The position numbers were made by a program, and so were the translations under genes. From the IMG/VR virus record IMGVR_UViG_3300044636_000552, positions 1 through 26,282 of that record: DNA of 26,282 nt; one strand, written 5' to 3'. Each line of letters begins with the position of its first letter. Position 1 is the stretch's first letter. Positions 18,369 through 26,282 of the stretch are shown here, in pieces. The notes beneath the pieces were generated by a model, which worked only from the letters and a program-made list of their open reading frames with translations, was not told the DNA's origin and made no database searches. This DNA comes from a virus.

Positions 18369-19267
18369 CCGATCCGGCAGTGGACCCGGCTTTCTTCGGC
18401 TGCATCTATGCCGCCTCGCCGGAAGACGATTGGAAAGACCCAAAGACGTGGCACAAGGCGAACCCGTCGCTAGGCCAGACGATCACCGAGGAGTCTTTCG
18501 CTGCCGACGCCCGCGAGGCGGATCAGTCGCCCAGCAAGCTGAACGCCTTTTTGCGATACAGGCTCAATGTCTGGACCACTCAGGACACGCGGTGGATTGC
18601 CCCAGACGCATGGGCCAAGTGCGGCAACCCGATCGACTCTGACCTAGAGAAGCGGGAGTGGTTTGCCGGGCTCGACCTCGCCAGCACCACCGATCTGTCG
18701 GCGCTTGTGCTCGTGAGCCAGTCCAGCGACGGCACCTTCGACGTGCTGCCGTTCTTCTGGGTGCCAGAGGTACACGCGGCCGAGCGGACGCTGCGGGACA
18801 AAGTGGACTACGTCGGCTGGATTCGTGACGGCTTTATCCGTGCCACGGATGGAAACGTCACTGACTACGACGTAATCAGGCGAGACATCAACGAACTGGC
18901 CAAGCAATACAACATCCGGCAGATCGGAATCGACCGCTGGAACGCCACGCAACTGGCCACGCAACTGCAAGGCGATGGGCTAAATGTGGCAGGGTACGGG
19001 CAAGGGTTTGCCAGCATGACGAGCCCTTGCCGCCAGCTCGAGACGCTCGTGCTGTCGGAGCGGATACGGCACGGCAATCACCCGGTGTTGAGTTGGATGG
19101 CCGCCAACGTGGCGGTGCAGACCGACCACCAGGGCAACATGAAATGCAGCAAGGCTAAGAGCACCGAGCGGATCGACGGCATAGTGGCTCTCGTCATGGG
19201 CCTGGGCCTGCACGCCACAGCAACGGCACCGCCGCCAGAACAATCCTGGGACATCATGACGCTATGA
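18287..19267 (+). CDS. terL: terminase large subunit, C-terminal part
   Basis: Homology-like text in this frame begins at GAT 18248 (DALRYGGAARRSP), before the first ATG at 18287. That ATG has GGAG (18276-18279) seven bases upstream, so separate translation is possible. The part includes the coupling motif SITTAG, ICWEQHQYAE, and the RNase-H-like nuclease with acidic segments (FAGLDLASTTDLSALVL, IGIDRWNATQ, ERIDGIVALVMG). It supplies headful or cos cutting in packaging. With residues 1-194 of the upstream part it would make about 533 aa, a normal length for this family. Confidence 0.85.
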   Translation: MLLSITTAGFDRKSICWEQHQYAERCIADPAVDPAFFGCIYAASPEDDWKDPKTWHKANPSLGQTITEESFAADAREADQSPSKLNAFLRYRLNVWTTQDTRWIAPDAWAKCGNPIDSDLEKREWFAGLDLASTTDLSALVLVSQSSDGTFDVLPFFWVPEVHAAERTLRDKVDYVGWIRDGFIRATDGNVTDYDVIRRDINELAKQYNIRQIGIDRWNATQLATQLQGDGLNVAGYGQGFASMTSPCRQLETLVLSERIRHGNHPVLSWMAANVAVQTDHQGNMKCSKAKSTERIDGIVALVMGLGLHATATAPPPEQSWDIMTL

Positions 19268-20556
19268 GTGAAAACGCCGCCGCCGACTTCAAGATGTTTG
19301 ATCTGCGTGGCATCGACTGGACCGAGTCCAGCGGCACCCGCACGCCAGCCGGCATCCGCGTCACGGCCGACAACTCAATGGCATGCTCGGCCTACACGGC
19401 CTGCATCCGCGTCATATCGGATGCGGTATCAGCCCTGCCGCTGCACGTCTACGAGCGGATGGCGAACGGCGGCAAGGCGAAGGCTACCGCCCATCCCGTC
19501 TATCGGCTCCTGCACCAGCAGCCAAACCCGTGGCAGACGGCGCAGGAGTTCCGCGATTGGATGACCGGGATGTACTTGCACTACGGTGCCAGTTACGCCG
19601 AGATCCGCCCAGGTGCCCGAGGTGCCGTCTCCGAGCTCTGGCCGCTTCACAGTAGCCGCATGGAGGCCGAGCGGCTTGAGGACGGCACGCTGCGTTACAA
19701 GTACCGCGAGCCCAGCGGTAAGCAGACGATCTACAGCCAGGATCAAATCTTCGCCCTTCGGTTCACGACCGAAGACGGCATTAAGCCGATTCCAACCTAC
19801 AAGCTGTTTCAGAACGTGATCGGCCTTTCGCAGGCTCTTGAGACGCACGCGGCCACGTACTTCGGTTCCGGCGCTCGGCCGGGCGTGATCCTTGAGAGCG
19901 ACAACCCGATTCCGGCAGAGGCCGCCGAGCGTCTCCGTGAGCAATGGGAACGGATGCACCGTGGGCCGGATCGCGCCCATCGGACTGCCGTGCTGCCCAA
20001 CGGGGTGAAGGCCCACGAGCTCAGCGGCAGCAACGAGAGTGCCCAGATGCTCGAGAGCCGGCAGTTCGCCGTGATCGAGTGCTGCCGAATCTTCAGAGTG
20101 CCGCCCCATCTGATTCAGGATCTGTCGCGGTCTAGTTTTTCGAATATCGAAACGCAGTCGGTTGAATTTCTCCAGCACTGCCTGCTGCCGCACCTGAAGC
20201 GGTGGGAGGCGGCAATCGCCCGGGACCTGATCGTTGACGACGAGAAGTATTTTGCCGAGCACGCGGTGAGCGGGATTCTTCGGGCCGATCACGCCGCACG
20301 CTCGGCCTACTACGTCTCGGCTTTGCAAAACGGCTGGATGACTGTGAACGAAATCCGCGAGCTTGAGAACCTGAACCCGATCGGGCCAGAGGGTGACAAG
20401 CATTTCGTACAGTTGAACATGACAACGCTCGACAAGATGGGCCAAGAGCCGCCCGCACCGGAGCCGATGCCCGCGCCCGTCGCGGAAGTAGAGGATTTGC
20501 CCGAAGACGACACAGAAGACCAGGCCGAGCAGGAGGGCCAGACCAATGGAAATTGA
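19264..20556 (+). CDS. HK97-family portal protein
   Basis: 430 aa in ATGA overlap with terL. The family plan is visible: ACSAYTACIRVISDAVSALP, HPVYRLLHQQPNPWQTAQEF, YLHYGASYAEI, the long LSQALETHAATYFGSGARPG segment, LESRQFAVIECCRIFRVPPH, and SSFSNIETQSVEFLQHCLLP. The tail is Pro/Glu-rich. Twelve copies form the ring at the capsid vertex through which DNA enters and leaves. Confidence 0.95.
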   Translation: MSENAAADFKMFDLRGIDWTESSGTRTPAGIRVTADNSMACSAYTACIRVISDAVSALPLHVYERMANGGKAKATAHPVYRLLHQQPNPWQTAQEFRDWMTGMYLHYGASYAEIRPGARGAVSELWPLHSSRMEAERLEDGTLRYKYREPSGKQTIYSQDQIFALRFTTEDGIKPIPTYKLFQNVIGLSQALETHAATYFGSGARPGVILESDNPIPAEAAERLREQWERMHRGPDRAHRTAVLPNGVKAHELSGSNESAQMLESRQFAVIECCRIFRVPPHLIQDLSRSSFSNIETQSVEFLQHCLLPHLKRWEAAIARDLIVDDEKYFAEHAVSGILRADHAARSAYYVSALQNGWMTVNEIRELENLNPIGPEGDKHFVQLNMTTLDKMGQEPPAPEPMPAPVAEVEDLPEDDTEDQAEQEGQTNGN

Positions 20557-21217
20557 ACGCCGCTGCCTGACCGTAGACGAGGCACCAGAGTGCGAGCTGC
20601 AGATTGAGACGCGCTCCAGCGGACGCGAGGCGATCCGTGGGCTGGCGGTGCCATACAACCGGCTTTCACTTGACCTCGGTGGCTTTCGGGAGCGAATCCT
20701 GCCAGGTGCCTTCGACAAGGTGCTGAACCGCCAGCGTGGCAAGGGTGAGATCCTGAGCTACTACAACCACAACAGCGACATGCTGCTGGGCCGGGAGTCG
20801 GCTGGCACGCTCGAGATCATCGCTGACGATCGTGGCATTTCGTATGTCGTGGAGCCGCCGGATACCTCGGCGGGCCGTGACGTTCTCGCCCTGGTGCGTG
20901 CTCGCCTGCTCACTGGCAGCTCCTTCGCGTTCACCGTGAGCCAGCGTGGGGAACGCTACACGACCGACGAATCAGGCAAGGCCATCCGCGAGATCGTGGA
21001 GGCTTCGGGCCTGTACGAAGTTGGTCCGGTAAACGTGCCGGCCTACGGCAGTGCTACGACTGCGGTGGTGTCCCGGCGGTCCTATGAGGCGTGGCTGGCA
21101 GAGCAGGCTGCCGCCGTCGAGGCCAATGCGGATGCCGAGCCCGAAGTGAAGAAGGCCATGCGTTCCCTGGTCCGTGACGCAGCTGCTGCGTGGGCTCTGA
21201 GGTTGCGACGTGTCTGA
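20546..21217 (+). CDS. HK97-type prohead protease (U35)
   Basis: 223 aa, overlapping the portal gene by 11 bp. IRGLAVPYNRLSLDLGGFRE, YNHNSDMLLGRESAGTLE with the catalytic-type His, LVRARLLTGSSFAFTVS with the nucleophile-type Ser, and YEVGPVNVPAYGSATTAV match the U35 protease fold. It removes the scaffold part of the capsid protein during head maturation. The C-terminal 50 residues are Ala/Glu-rich and helical. Confidence 0.93.
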   Translation: MEIERRCLTVDEAPECELQIETRSSGREAIRGLAVPYNRLSLDLGGFRERILPGAFDKVLNRQRGKGEILSYYNHNSDMLLGRESAGTLEIIADDRGISYVVEPPDTSAGRDVLALVRARLLTGSSFAFTVSQRGERYTTDESGKAIREIVEASGLYEVGPVNVPAYGSATTAVVSRRSYEAWLAEQAAAVEANADAEPEVKKAMRSLVRDAAAAWALRLRRV

Positions 21218-21380
21218 AGCACGCTGCACTTGCGGCGAGAAACTCCGGTGCCGCTCCAGCCGTCCATGTGGTGACGAGCGGCAGCGGTATTTACGTTGCC
21301 CGAGGTGCGGGGCTCGCGCGGTGGCTTTTGTGAAAACAACACTTTCCGAAGTGCGGTTCTGCAAGGTTCCCCGCACGTAG
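21210..21380 (+). CDS. small zinc-ribbon protein, 56 aa
   Basis: GTG 21210, overlapping the protease stop, to TAG 21378-21380. Cys pairs CTC (Cys6, Cys8) and CPRC (30-33) with SRPCGDERQRYLRCPRCGAR between them resemble NrdR-like or Ogr-like zinc ribbons (C.C..., SRP...RRRR.C..CG.R). It could be a small DNA-binding activator of late genes, but this is a guess from the motif. Too short for routine length cut-offs. Confidence 0.55.
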   Translation: MSEARCTCGEKLRCRSSRPCGDERQRYLRCPRCGARAVAFVKTTLSEVRFCKVPRT

Positions 21381-21427
21381 TGGCACGATTGACTCCATCG
21401 GCAATACCGCCGGCGGAGACAATCCAC

Positions 21428-22753
21428 GTGGACAACCTCAAGAGACTGCAGGACGAGGCCGTTAACCTCGCCAACCGGATCGACGCCGTGCGGGCGATCG
21501 AGAGCACCGATGCCGACAAGATCGCGGAGCGCGATCTGGAACTTGAAACGCTCAACGCCGATGCGTCGAAGCTCGCCAAGAAGATCGACTTTGAGCGGTC
21601 GGTTGCCGACTCGGCCAAGAGCCTCCGCAGCGTCGTTGATCGCTGCACTCCGGCTCCCGAAGTGACCGAGGAGCGCAAGGCTCCCCGCATCCAGGCCGTG
21701 CCGTTCCACGGCAAGCTCAAGGCGTTCCGCTCGCATGAAGACGCTTACAAGAGCGGCATGCAGCTGAAGGCCGCGCTGCTTCGTGACGCCGAGGCGAAGC
21801 GGTGGTGCGAGGATGCCGGCATCGAGGTGCGTGCCCAGGGCTCGACGGGCTCCACCACGGGTGCGGCGTTCGTGCCGGACATTCTCCTTTCCGACACGGT
21901 GCTGCGGCTCGTGACCGAGAACTCGTCGTTCGCATCGAACGCTCTGAACATCCAGATGCCGTCCGACGTGGTCCTCGTGCCGCGCCGCACGGGCGGGGCG
22001 ACCGTGAACTGGCAGAACGAGAACGTGGCGATTACGGACAGCGACCCCACCAGCAGCCAGGTGACGCTGACCGCCCGCAAGGCCACTGCGGCCACGCGGA
22101 TCGCCAACGAGCTCCTTTCGGACGCGGTCAACCCGGCGGCCTATGCCGACTGGATCGCTTCCGAGCTGGCCCTGACGCTGACGAACGCAATCGAAAACAT
22201 TGCGTACAACGGCAACTCGGCCAACGCTCCGAGCGTGGCGGGCATCCTGACGGCGAACGGCCTCCTCGCGGGCTCGGCGGCAACCTACGCCGCTTCGCTC
22301 GTGACGGCTGCCGGCGACACTCCCGACGAAGTCACCCGTGCCAACATGCTGCGGATGATGGCTCTCATGCCGTCCCACAGCCGCGCCGGTGCGAAGTGGT
22401 ACTGCAGCCCGTATTTCTTCGCGGACTGCATGCAGGCCCTCGACGCCGCCCAGGGCGGTTCCGTCGGCCTGTCGCAGGGCCTTGGCCTCACGTTCATGGG
22501 ATACCCTGTGGTGCTCACGGACGAAATGCCGAGCTCGGGCGATCAGACGGGCAACGTGTTCTGCCTCTTCGCCAACCTGGCCAACGCCGCGATCTTCGGC
22601 ACCCGCCAGGGCATCGAGCTCGCCTCGAGCTCCGAGGTGGCATTCCTCAGCGACCAGACCGTTTTGCGTGCGACCGCCCGCGTGGCGATCTCGTGGCACA
22701 CGCTGGGAACCGACACGGTGGCCGGCCCGGTCATCGGCCTCCGGGGTGCGTGA
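21428..22753 (+). CDS. HK97-fold major capsid protein
   Basis: 441 aa from GTG 21428, with GGAG (21415-21418) upstream; earlier in-frame starts would overlap the zinc-ribbon gene. Residues 1-75 (VDNLKRLQDEAVNLANRIDA...) are coiled coil, the delta/scaffold part removed by the protease. The shell domain has VPDILLSDTVLRLVTENSSF, NWQNENVAITDSDPTSSQVT, RIANELLSDAVNPAAY, LGLTFMGYPVVLTDEMPSSG and FGTRQGIELASSSEVAFLSD, the order seen in HK97-type capsids. A strong terminator follows at once. Confidence 0.93.
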   Translation: MDNLKRLQDEAVNLANRIDAVRAIESTDADKIAERDLELETLNADASKLAKKIDFERSVADSAKSLRSVVDRCTPAPEVTEERKAPRIQAVPFHGKLKAFRSHEDAYKSGMQLKAALLRDAEAKRWCEDAGIEVRAQGSTGSTTGAAFVPDILLSDTVLRLVTENSSFASNALNIQMPSDVVLVPRRTGGATVNWQNENVAITDSDPTSSQVTLTARKATAATRIANELLSDAVNPAAYADWIASELALTLTNAIENIAYNGNSANAPSVAGILTANGLLAGSAATYAASLVTAAGDTPDEVTRANMLRMMALMPSHSRAGAKWYCSPYFFADCMQALDAAQGGSVGLSQGLGLTFMGYPVVLTDEMPSSGDQTGNVFCLFANLANAAIFGTRQGIELASSSEVAFLSDQTVLRATARVAISWHTLGTDTVAGPVIGLRGA

Positions 22754-22782
22754 GCCTGACGGCTTGACTGATGTGCGACTCT

Positions 22783-22823
22783 GAGCGGGCGGCTTCCAAG
22801 CGGGGGCCGCCCGCTCTCTTTTT
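22783..22823 (+). terminator. intrinsic terminator after the capsid gene
   Basis: GAGCGGGCGGC (22783-22793) and GCCGCCCGCTC (22806-22816) form a perfect 11-bp GC-rich stem with a 12-base loop, followed by TCTTTTT. It lies 30 bp after the capsid stop, as expected for a high-copy gene with partial read-through to downstream genes. Confidence 0.88.
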
Positions 22824-22833
22824 GGAGTCACGC

Positions 22834-23601
22834 ATGATCGTCAAGGTAGGTTCCACTGAGTGTGACATTCGCGTGGAATGCGTCATGAGTGTTCCACGGC
22901 TCGGTTTCATGTCGAACTTCTACACGTGGGCTCAGGCGCTGATGCCGCTGGGTATCCGCCCCACGATGATGCAGGGAGCCTTCTGGTCTCAATGCCTGTC
23001 TCGGGTCTGCCAAAATTTCATCGACAAGGCCGAGTATCTGCTGGTAGTCGATTACGACAGCGCGTTTTCTCGGGCCGACCTCGAACAGCTTTTCGCCATG
23101 GCGATGACGTTTCAGTGTGACGCCTTGGCCCCGCTCCAGACAAAGAGGGAGGACGGTCGCCCGATGCTCACACTGCCGGGCACGCTTGAGAATCCGTTAG
23201 CTGAGCAAAAGACAAAGCTGCCGATGTCGTGGTTTGCCGAGCCAGTGCAGGAGGTGGATAGCGCACACTTCGGATGCACCATCCTGAGCACGGCCGCCCT
23301 GAAGCGGTGCAAGCTGCCTTGGATGCAGGAACTGCCTAACAGCGACGGCACCTGGGACGAAGAGCCAAAGACTCCTGGCGACCCTAACTGGCGGCCACGG
23401 CGCGACTCTGACATAGCGTTTTGGGTCAACTGGCGAGAGAGCGGAAACCGCGTGTTCGTCACGCCACGGGTGTGTATTGGGCATGGCGAATACGTTTTCA
23501 CGTGGCCCGGCAAAGACTTGGGAAAGCCCGTGTATCAGCACGCCACTGAGTACTGCAACACGATGAAGAAGCCCGAAACTGCATGGAGTGTGGGGGAATG
23601 A
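22834..23601 (+). CDS. GT-A-like glycosyltransferase in the head module
   Basis: 255 aa from ATG 22834; GGAG (22824-22827) abuts the T-run of the terminator. ECVMSVPRLGFMSNFYTWAQ near the start, YLLVVDYDSAFSRADLEQL with Asp73-Tyr-Asp75, SAHFGCTILSTAALKRC, and RRDSDIAFWVNWRESGNRVF then CIGHGEY give a GT-A plan with a metal-binding DxD and a late acidic/His site. It sits between capsid and neck genes, so virion glycosylation or host-surface change is possible. It differs in sequence from the two transferases at 9545 and 10116. Confidence 0.7.
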   Translation: MIVKVGSTECDIRVECVMSVPRLGFMSNFYTWAQALMPLGIRPTMMQGAFWSQCLSRVCQNFIDKAEYLLVVDYDSAFSRADLEQLFAMAMTFQCDALAPLQTKREDGRPMLTLPGTLENPLAEQKTKLPMSWFAEPVQEVDSAHFGCTILSTAALKRCKLPWMQELPNSDGTWDEEPKTPGDPNWRPRRDSDIAFWVNWRESGNRVFVTPRVCIGHGEYVFTWPGKDLGKPVYQHATEYCNTMKKPETAWSVGE

Positions 23602-23837
23602 AGAAAATCAAATTCGTACGGTCGTGGCGTGCGTACCGATCGGGCCAGGTCGCGGAGATCTCGGGCGGGCTCGCCACGCAGCTGCTCGCCCAAGGCGTGG
23701 CCGTCGAGGATCGCCAGCAACAACTGATCGAGACAGCCGCCGTTGAGCCCGAGGCGGAGACGGCAGACGCCACGCCCAAGAGGAGCAAGCGACGTGCAGT
23801 ACCGAAGCCTGGCCCGTCAGACGCAGCCCGCCGTTGA
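23598..23837 (+). CDS. small head-associated protein, 79 aa
   Basis: ATGA overlap with the glycosyltransferase-like gene. The N-terminal part (KKIKFVRSWRAYRSGQVAEI, SGGLATQLLAQGVAVE) follows a pattern common in small proteins before head-tail connectors (K.V.F.R.W..Y.PG.v..l..g.A..L...G.A). The tail is acidic then basic. Probably structural or assembly-related. Confidence 0.6.
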   Translation: MKKIKFVRSWRAYRSGQVAEISGGLATQLLAQGVAVEDRQQQLIETAAVEPEAETADATPKRSKRRAVPKPGPSDAARR

Positions 23838-24405
23838 GCCCGTCACGCTCGCGGAGGCGAAGAGCCATCTGCGTGTCGATACGGCTGACGATGACACATA
23901 CATCACAGGGCTGATCCGTGCAGCCCGCGAGTGGTGCGAGCAGTACCTGGATCGCACGCTCGTGCATACCCAATGGGTGATGCGGTTCGACAGATTCCCA
24001 CCTGACGGCACGCACGACATCGAGCTGCCACGCCCGCCGATCGTGGCCAGCGGCACGGCAACGGCGGTGGCCCTGACGTTCACGTTCGAGAACGGCACCA
24101 CGTCCACCTACAGCACAGCGAGCTACCGCGTGGACCGGGCGAGCACGCCGGGGGCCGTGAAGACTCTGTACGGCCAGGCATGGCCGCCACACCTGCAGGA
24201 CGATAACTCGATCAGCGTGACGTGGTGGGGCGGCTACGGCCCGAGTGGCTCGGACGTGCCGCAGTCCATCCGCCACGCCATGCTGATGCTCGTCGCCTTC
24301 TGGTACGACAACCGCAGCACGGTGCTCGTGGGCAGCATCAGCAAGCAACTAGAGTTTGCCGTGGAGTCGCTGCTGTCTTCCCAGAAGTGGGGCAGCTACA
24401 GATGA
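23794..24405 (+). CDS. head-tail connector, gp6-like
   Basis: 203 aa from GTG 23794 with AGGAG (23781-23785). EPVTLAEAKSHLRVDTADDD, TYITGLIRAAREWCEQYLDR, then late RHAMLMLVAFWYDNRST match the HK97 gp6 / SPP1 gp15 connector family. It binds under the portal ring and continues the DNA channel. It overlaps the previous gene by 44 bp. Confidence 0.85.
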   Translation: MQYRSLARQTQPAVEPVTLAEAKSHLRVDTADDDTYITGLIRAAREWCEQYLDRTLVHTQWVMRFDRFPPDGTHDIELPRPPIVASGTATAVALTFTFENGTTSTYSTASYRVDRASTPGAVKTLYGQAWPPHLQDDNSISVTWWGGYGPSGSDVPQSIRHAMLMLVAFWYDNRSTVLVGSISKQLEFAVESLLSSQKWGSYR

Positions 24406-24719
24406 TCGACGCTGGCAAGCTCCGCGAGCGGGTGACGGTTCAATCCGCCTCTGGCAGCACCAACAACCTCGGCGAAACCGTGCTCACGTGGAGCAACTTC
24501 GCCACAGTGTGGGCAAGCGTCGAAGGCGTCTCGGCCCGCGAGGCCCTTGCGGCCGGGCAGCAGGACGTGAGCCTGACTCACAAGGTGCGGCTGCGGTATC
24601 TCACTGGGCTCACCCAGAGCATGCGTTTCCGGTGGCGGAATCGCACTCTCGACATCATCAGTCTCCTCGAGCACAACAACCGCAGCGAGCACGAGGCCAT
24701 CTGCACGGAGAGCCCCTGA
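24402..24719 (+). CDS. head-closure protein, SPP1 gp16-like
   Basis: 105 aa in ATGA overlap. DAGKLRERVTVQSASGSTNN, TWSNFATVWASVEGVSAREA, then HKVRLRYLTGLTQSMRFRWR and TLDIISLLEHNNRSEHEAIC match the head-tail joining family (AGkLReRVtiq, vWAsV, I..r). It closes the head and joins it to the tail. Confidence 0.85.
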   Translation: MIDAGKLRERVTVQSASGSTNNLGETVLTWSNFATVWASVEGVSAREALAAGQQDVSLTHKVRLRYLTGLTQSMRFRWRNRTLDIISLLEHNNRSEHEAICTESP

Positions 24720-25441
24720 TGGCAGGCATCAGGGTTGAGGTTTCATTCGATGACGTGGGCAAGCCGCTGGAGATGCTGCGAGCCCTGCCGGATGAAGTCG
24801 CCAGCAAGATGCTGAAGGCCGCCCTAGAGAAGGCCATTCAGCCGGCGTTCACGGCGTTGGGCAACGTCACGCCCGTGGGGGCGACTAGCAACCTCTACCG
24901 GGCTCGTAATAAGAAGGTGGTCATGTACCCGCGCGACCGCACTGGCGTGGGCCTGGTGGGCTACAACCAAAGCGGCAAGGGCTCGGCGTCGAGCGCCCAA
25001 GGCGGCCGGGTTCGGGCCGGCAAAGATCGGGCCTTCCATCAGTGGTGGATCGAGAACGGCACCCGGCCCCGCAAGATCGAAACGCTGGCCAATAAGCCAT
25101 ATCAGCGGCGGAGCAAAAACGGCCTGGTGCATTGGGTGAGCGGGCAGAATGGCTATATCGCCAGTTCGTTTAACGGGCTCGGGCCGTTCTCGATTCGAAA
25201 GCAAGGCGAGAAGTTTACGACCCGGCCCGGCTACCCGAAGGCGTTCTTCGTCAAACGCAGCCAGCCGTTTGAGATACCGGCGACACCTCGCGGCGGCGTG
25301 GCACGGCAGCCCCCGGTCGAAACGGCGTGGAACCGCTCCAGGCCGCAAGTCACGAGCATCCTGCGTGAGCAGCTTTCTATGTCGCTCGAGCGTGCCCTGG
25401 AAGCCATCACGCGATTCTCTGGCAGCACCGTGTCTGGATAA
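24719..25441 (+). CDS. HK97 gp10-like neck/tail-completion protein
   Basis: 240 aa; TGATG junction with the previous gene. The N-terminal part (EVSFDDVGKPLEMLRALPDE, KMLKAALEKAIQPAF, NVTPVGATSNLYRA) and HQWWIENGTRPRK match the HK97 gp10 pattern (l..lp......l..Al..aa.p......PvdTG.L, v..GT). It is longer than usual, with an inserted middle part of about 90 residues (NGLVHWVSGQNGYIASSFNG...). Confidence 0.75.
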   Translation: MAGIRVEVSFDDVGKPLEMLRALPDEVASKMLKAALEKAIQPAFTALGNVTPVGATSNLYRARNKKVVMYPRDRTGVGLVGYNQSGKGSASSAQGGRVRAGKDRAFHQWWIENGTRPRKIETLANKPYQRRSKNGLVHWVSGQNGYIASSFNGLGPFSIRKQGEKFTTRPGYPKAFFVKRSQPFEIPATPRGGVARQPPVETAWNRSRPQVTSILREQLSMSLERALEAITRFSGSTVSG

Positions 25442-25477
25442 CTCAAAGACAAGCCCCCTCTGCGGGATAATGGCAGC

Positions 25478-25894
25478 ATGTCGCTGAAGAGCCCGGAACA
25501 GGTCGCCCGCAATGCTCTCGTGACGAGCACGGCCGTGTCGTCTCTGGTGGGCTCCCGCATCTATCCCGTGCTGGCACCGTCCACGGCCACGCTGCCCTTT
25601 GCCGTGTACCGCCGCAGTTCAATCCAGCGGCAGCAGACTCTTGCCGGCCCGCTGGGGCTGCCAACCGTGAACATGGAAGTGCAGATATACGCCACTACCT
25701 ACGAAAACGCTCGCCAAGTGGCCGACTCGTTCCGCAAAGTTCTGGATGGCTACGCCGGAAACTTGAACAATGTGGAAGTGCAGAACGCTTCGCTTGAGCA
25801 GGAGTCTGACGACTTCGTGCAGCTCACCGGGGCGGAGTTGCCGCCGGTGTACAGCGTGACGCAAAACTACGCTTTGTTCTGGGTGGAGACCTAA
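25478..25894 (+). CDS. tail terminator / completion protein (DUF3168-like)
   Basis: 138 aa. SLVGSRIYPVLAPSTATLPF, AVYRRSSIQRQQTL, VNMEVQIYATTYENARQVAD and FRKVLDGYAGNL follow the tail-terminator family plan (RI....p....P....P.v.y, v.v...s.....a..l...V...L.g). No SD is visible; GATAAT (25466-25471) lies 7 bp before the ATG but lacks a good -35. Confidence 0.8.
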   Translation: MSLKSPEQVARNALVTSTAVSSLVGSRIYPVLAPSTATLPFAVYRRSSIQRQQTLAGPLGLPTVNMEVQIYATTYENARQVADSFRKVLDGYAGNLNNVEVQNASLEQESDDFVQLTGAELPPVYSVTQNYALFWVET

Positions 25895-25895
25895 T

Positions 25896-26246
25896 ATGGC
25901 AAGCCTTTCGAGTGGCTCGGTGACGATCGCCGGCAGCACGGTTGCGGCCTACTCGGTCCAGTTCTCTGGATCGGGCGGCGGCGGTGGCGATGACACGATC
26001 GACGTGACCACGCTGAATGACAACGCCATCGTGTCTTTCAATCGCCCGCTGCGTGCGGCTGGCGCGGCCGGTGCCACCTACTCGGTGACGGTCGAGTATT
26101 TCGGCGTCACGGTCGCAACTTCCAACAGCGTCACCGTGTCGCTGCCAGTGCTCGGCAGCCGCAGCAACTGCACTGTGTCTTCTTCGTCCACGACGTTCGG
26201 CGTCAATGACGTGATTCGCGGCTCGGCAACCATCCTCGTTCCGTAA
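25896..26246 (+). CDS. tail tube protein candidate, 116 aa
   Basis: ATG 25896, with GGAG seven bases upstream. It is Ser/Gly/Thr-rich and beta-like (SGSVTIAGSTVAAYSVQFSG, TIDVTTLNDNAIVSFNRPLR, YSVTVEYFGVTVATSNSVTV). DDTIDVTTLND followed by alternating hydrophobic strands fits a small major tail protein, and position after the tail terminator agrees. It is short for a tube protein, so a decoration role remains possible. Confidence 0.6.
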   Translation: MASLSSGSVTIAGSTVAAYSVQFSGSGGGGGDDTIDVTTLNDNAIVSFNRPLRAAGAAGATYSVTVEYFGVTVATSNSVTVSLPVLGSRSNCTVSSSSTTFGVNDVIRGSATILVP

Positions 26247-26255
26247 GGTGCAGTA

Positions 26256-26282
26256 ATGGCATCCAGCTCACAAGGCAATCGT
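26256..26282 (+). CDS. start of a further tail gene (truncated)
   Basis: ATG 26256 with AAGGTG upstream, reading MASSSQGNR to the window edge. Position after the tail tube suggests a tail assembly or chaperone gene, but too little is visible. Confidence 0.4.

Noticed and set aside
19429-20742. 437-aa minus-strand frame opposite the portal gene
   Set aside because: Shadow of the portal gene; no recognisable fold.
20972-22831. Long open frame on the minus strand opposite the protease and capsid genes (619 aa)
   Set aside because: It mirrors two confidently identified plus-strand genes in GC-rich DNA; composition is Arg/His/Gly-rich with no motif.
25466-25478. Second leaderless promoter before the tail terminator gene
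   Set aside because: GATAAT is well placed, but there is no acceptable -35 or extended -10, and the gene is within a late operon.

Overview
The window is a 26 kb piece of a tailed-phage genome, most likely a temperate siphovirus or prophage with an HK97-type head. It has a tyrosine integrase, an early region read away from it, and a P27-type terminase / HK97 portal / protease / capsid / neck / tail-tube series. Genes are tightly packed with ATGA, GTGA or TGATG junctions. GC is high (a little above 60% by eye) and GTG starts are common. The host cannot be fixed from sequence alone. High GC, LamG-type and papain-type proteins and a phage sliding clamp would fit a Planctomycetota or similar high-GC host, but that is weak inference.

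Layout. 1-796: end of a rightward operon, including a DUF1599 (Nmad1-type) gene. 876-1781: integrase on the minus strand. 1782-2851: divergent control region with a possibly leaderless HTH gene and two tiny genes. Three copies of the 14-bp inverted repeat TAACGCCG(A/C)CGCTA lie here, each over a sigma70-like promoter. 2852-8128: recombination and replication module with a RecT-like protein, a T5orf172 nuclease, a DUF1376 initiator-like gene carrying 11-bp-spaced iterons, a helicase-loader-like protein, a solitary LexA DNA-binding domain and a DnaN clamp. 8133-11379: RusA resolvase, methyltransferase-like protein and two glycosyltransferase-like proteins, bracketed by two paralogous HTH genes. 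11379-14351: small proteins, several membrane proteins, a papain-fold peptidase and a CxxCxGxG lipoprotein candidate, possibly the lysis or envelope module. 14381-17092: LamG-type protein with its partner, a structured non-coding stretch, several small proteins and an HNH nuclease. 17207-26282: packaging, head, neck and tail-tube genes, with an extra glycosyltransferase-like gene just after the capsid-gene terminator.

Most unusual points: (1) the large terminase reading frame is broken by a 50-nt insertion between Walker B and the coupling motif, made mostly of an 18-20 bp hairpin with a GAGA tetraloop; (2) two iteron arrays with 11-bp spacing lie inside the initiator-like gene, resembling an in-gene origin like that of lambda O; (3) a three-copy operator is built into early promoters. 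Function names rest on reading motifs by eye; no database search was run.
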